From Prorocentrum cordatum (lineage: Eukaryota > Sar > Dinophyceae > Prorocentrales > Prorocentraceae): DNA of 27,495 bases. The position numbers and the translations under genes were made by a program. How positions within the stretch are numbered: position 1 is the stretch's first letter; each line of letters starts with the position of its first letter. A model generated the notes under the pieces. The model had not been told where the DNA came from, ran no database searches, and saw only the letters and a program-made list of their open reading frames with translations. This document shows positions 26,383 through 27,495 of this stretch, piece after piece. The stretch is from contig CAUYUJ010003068.1 of the NCBI GenBank assembly GCA_963575745.1, forward strand, positions 55,001 to 82,495, read 5' to 3'.

Positions 26383-26935
26383 TGGAGGCCCATGCCAAGA
26401 AGCACCCTGCCTGCCTCCAGGGTGCCCTGGGTGTCTTGGGCTTCGATGGCTTTGCCGTGGACAGCGCGACGTTCCCACGCCAAATATCGATAGACGTCCT
26501 GGGTTGGATTTCTTGTGGAAGGTTTCTTGTGGTCGGGTCCCTAGTGCATACGGCTCCCTCGCACAGCCGCTGCTCCGCATGAAGAAGGGGGGCCCAGAGA
26601 CGGCTGTTGCCAAGGCGGGCCCTGGCCCAAAATGGCCCTCGCTTTTCCATGGCCCCAGGATCTCCAAACGTGTGCGGAAAGCTGGGGGCACTTTGGGCCA
26701 GGACCATCTGAGGCACTCTCCGATGGGGGGGAGAGCAGGGCCTTTCTGCCGTGACGTCCTTCGGGCTCCCAGGGCCCTCCCCGGGCGGCCCACCACACCC
26801 CGAAAGCGCTTCGGTGCTTACGAACAGCTGGTTGTCTGGCGGAGGCCCCGGGGGGTGCAGGGTCGGGCCCCGGGTCCGCGTCCCTCGCATGCCAGCTCCA
26901 GGGGCTCCCCCATGCGTTGCTGCTCTCCCTCCTCC
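26383..26935. other. Unassigned GC-rich spacer
   Basis: About 550 bp between two short TIR elements. Several overlapping frames are open on both strands (up to ~180 codons), but their composition is Gly/Pro/Arg and no motif was recognised. It could be host exon sequence if the flanking elements are introns, which cannot be judged from the window. Confidence 0.35.
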
Positions 26936-27125
26936 CTACGGCGCGTTCGCGTCGTAGCGACAGGCGGCGACCCAACCGCGTGCGCTGAAGGTTGAACGCC
27001 GCCCGTGGCCCAGAATCGGCCCGTCGTTGAACGATCCGGCGTTCACGAAACGGCCGATCGTTCAAGTTTGAACAATCCCCGCGGTGTCAGGAACCAGCGG
27101 TCGACACGACGCGAACCTGCCCTAC
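26936..27125 (-). mobile_element. 190-bp TIR element, family B copy 2
   Basis: It is homologous to 26015-26204 with identical total length. The left terminus CGCGTTCGCGTCGTAGCGAC and the right terminus GTCGACACGACGCGAACCTG are inverted repeats. CTAC is present at both outer ends (26936-26939 and 27122-27125). On the minus strand it begins GTAGGG and ends CCGTAG, again GT-AG. Confidence 0.8.
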
Positions 27126-27304
27126 TCGTCGTTCTCTTGCCCCCTCCCGTTCTCTCTCAGGATGGGTGGCCCTCCTCCCTCGTCGTCGTCCTCTCCCGCG
27201 TTCGTCCCCGCTGGGCCTCCCTCCCGCTTCCTCTCTTGGATCCCTCTCTCTCTCCTCTCCCTCCTTCCTTTTTTGCTACTGGGGGAGCGAGGGGAGAAAA
27301 GACA

Positions 27305-27495
27305 GGGCAGGAAGAACAGAGGAGGAGGAGGAGGAGGAGGAGGATTTGGAGGAGGAGGAGGAGGAGGAGGTGGGTAGGGGAGCGAGGGAGCGAGCAGGGA
27401 GCAGCAGGGGAGAGAGGGGGGCAGGAGGGAAGAGGGACCAGGGGGGGAGAGGGGAGGGAGCGAGGGAGGGAAGGGAAGGGAAGGGAAGTGAAGGG
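27305..27495. repeat. (GGA)n and G-run purine tract
   Basis: GGA triplets (27320-27370), then G-rich purine sequence ending in (GGGAA)n at 27466-27495. The tract continues past the end of the window. Frames through it are low-complexity. Confidence 0.9.

Noticed and set aside
1-27495. Dinoflagellate spliced-leader gene or relic
   Set aside because: I looked for a CCGTAGCCATTTTGG-like sequence on both strands and did not find one.

Overview
The window looks like nuclear DNA of a dinoflagellate. The case rests on its GC-rich, repeat-saturated character, the long (CCT)n/(GGA)n tracts on either strand, and two degenerate non-LTR retrotransposons whose reverse transcriptases resemble dinoflagellate LINE families as I remember them. 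There is also an exon-like block with an ENP-like motif that I associate with dinoflagellate repeat-associated proteins. A Prorocentrum- or Polarella-like source is a guess. I found no intact ordinary host gene, no tRNA or rRNA, no CRISPR and no spliced-leader gene. Long open frames made of Pro, Ser, Glu, Arg or Asp runs are readings of microsatellites.

Layout, left half. 80-1000 is polypyrimidine microsatellite. 1020-2600 holds two direct copies of a composite repeat built around an ~82-bp minisatellite and bounded by CCT tracts; a third, inverted copy lies at 11497-12170. 2617-2920 is (GGA)n. A decayed minus-strand LINE occupies about 9568 down to 3430, in the order N-terminal region, APE endonuclease, reverse transcriptase, zinc-knuckle-like segment, RNase H, tail. 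10260-11050 carries homopolymers, GGATAACC motifs, a ~100-bp direct repeat and a small terminal-inverted-repeat (TIR) element.

Layout, right half. 12190-13280 is (GGA)n followed by a CTTGGGG-type satellite with a 222-254 bp higher-order unit. 13364-15560 is a symmetric satellite block, an 89-bp repeat in 11 units flanked by long direct repeats, and ends at a 100-N assembly gap (15582-15681). A plus-strand LINE covers about 15820-20498: endonuclease, RT, C2H2 fingers and a conserved C-terminal domain, with its last 691 codons open. The ENP-like exon or pseudogene is at 21060-21703. 21710-24800 is AT-rich spacer and simple repeats. 24878-27125 is dense in short palindromic elements, some of which begin with GT and end with AG like introns.

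The two LINEs come from different families: only the minus-strand one has RNase H, and only the plus-strand one has the C2H2/C-terminal module. Neither can make a full protein as it stands. The more novel material is the set of short structured repeats, especially the 190-bp and ~170-bp TIR elements near the right end, which have introner-like geometry.
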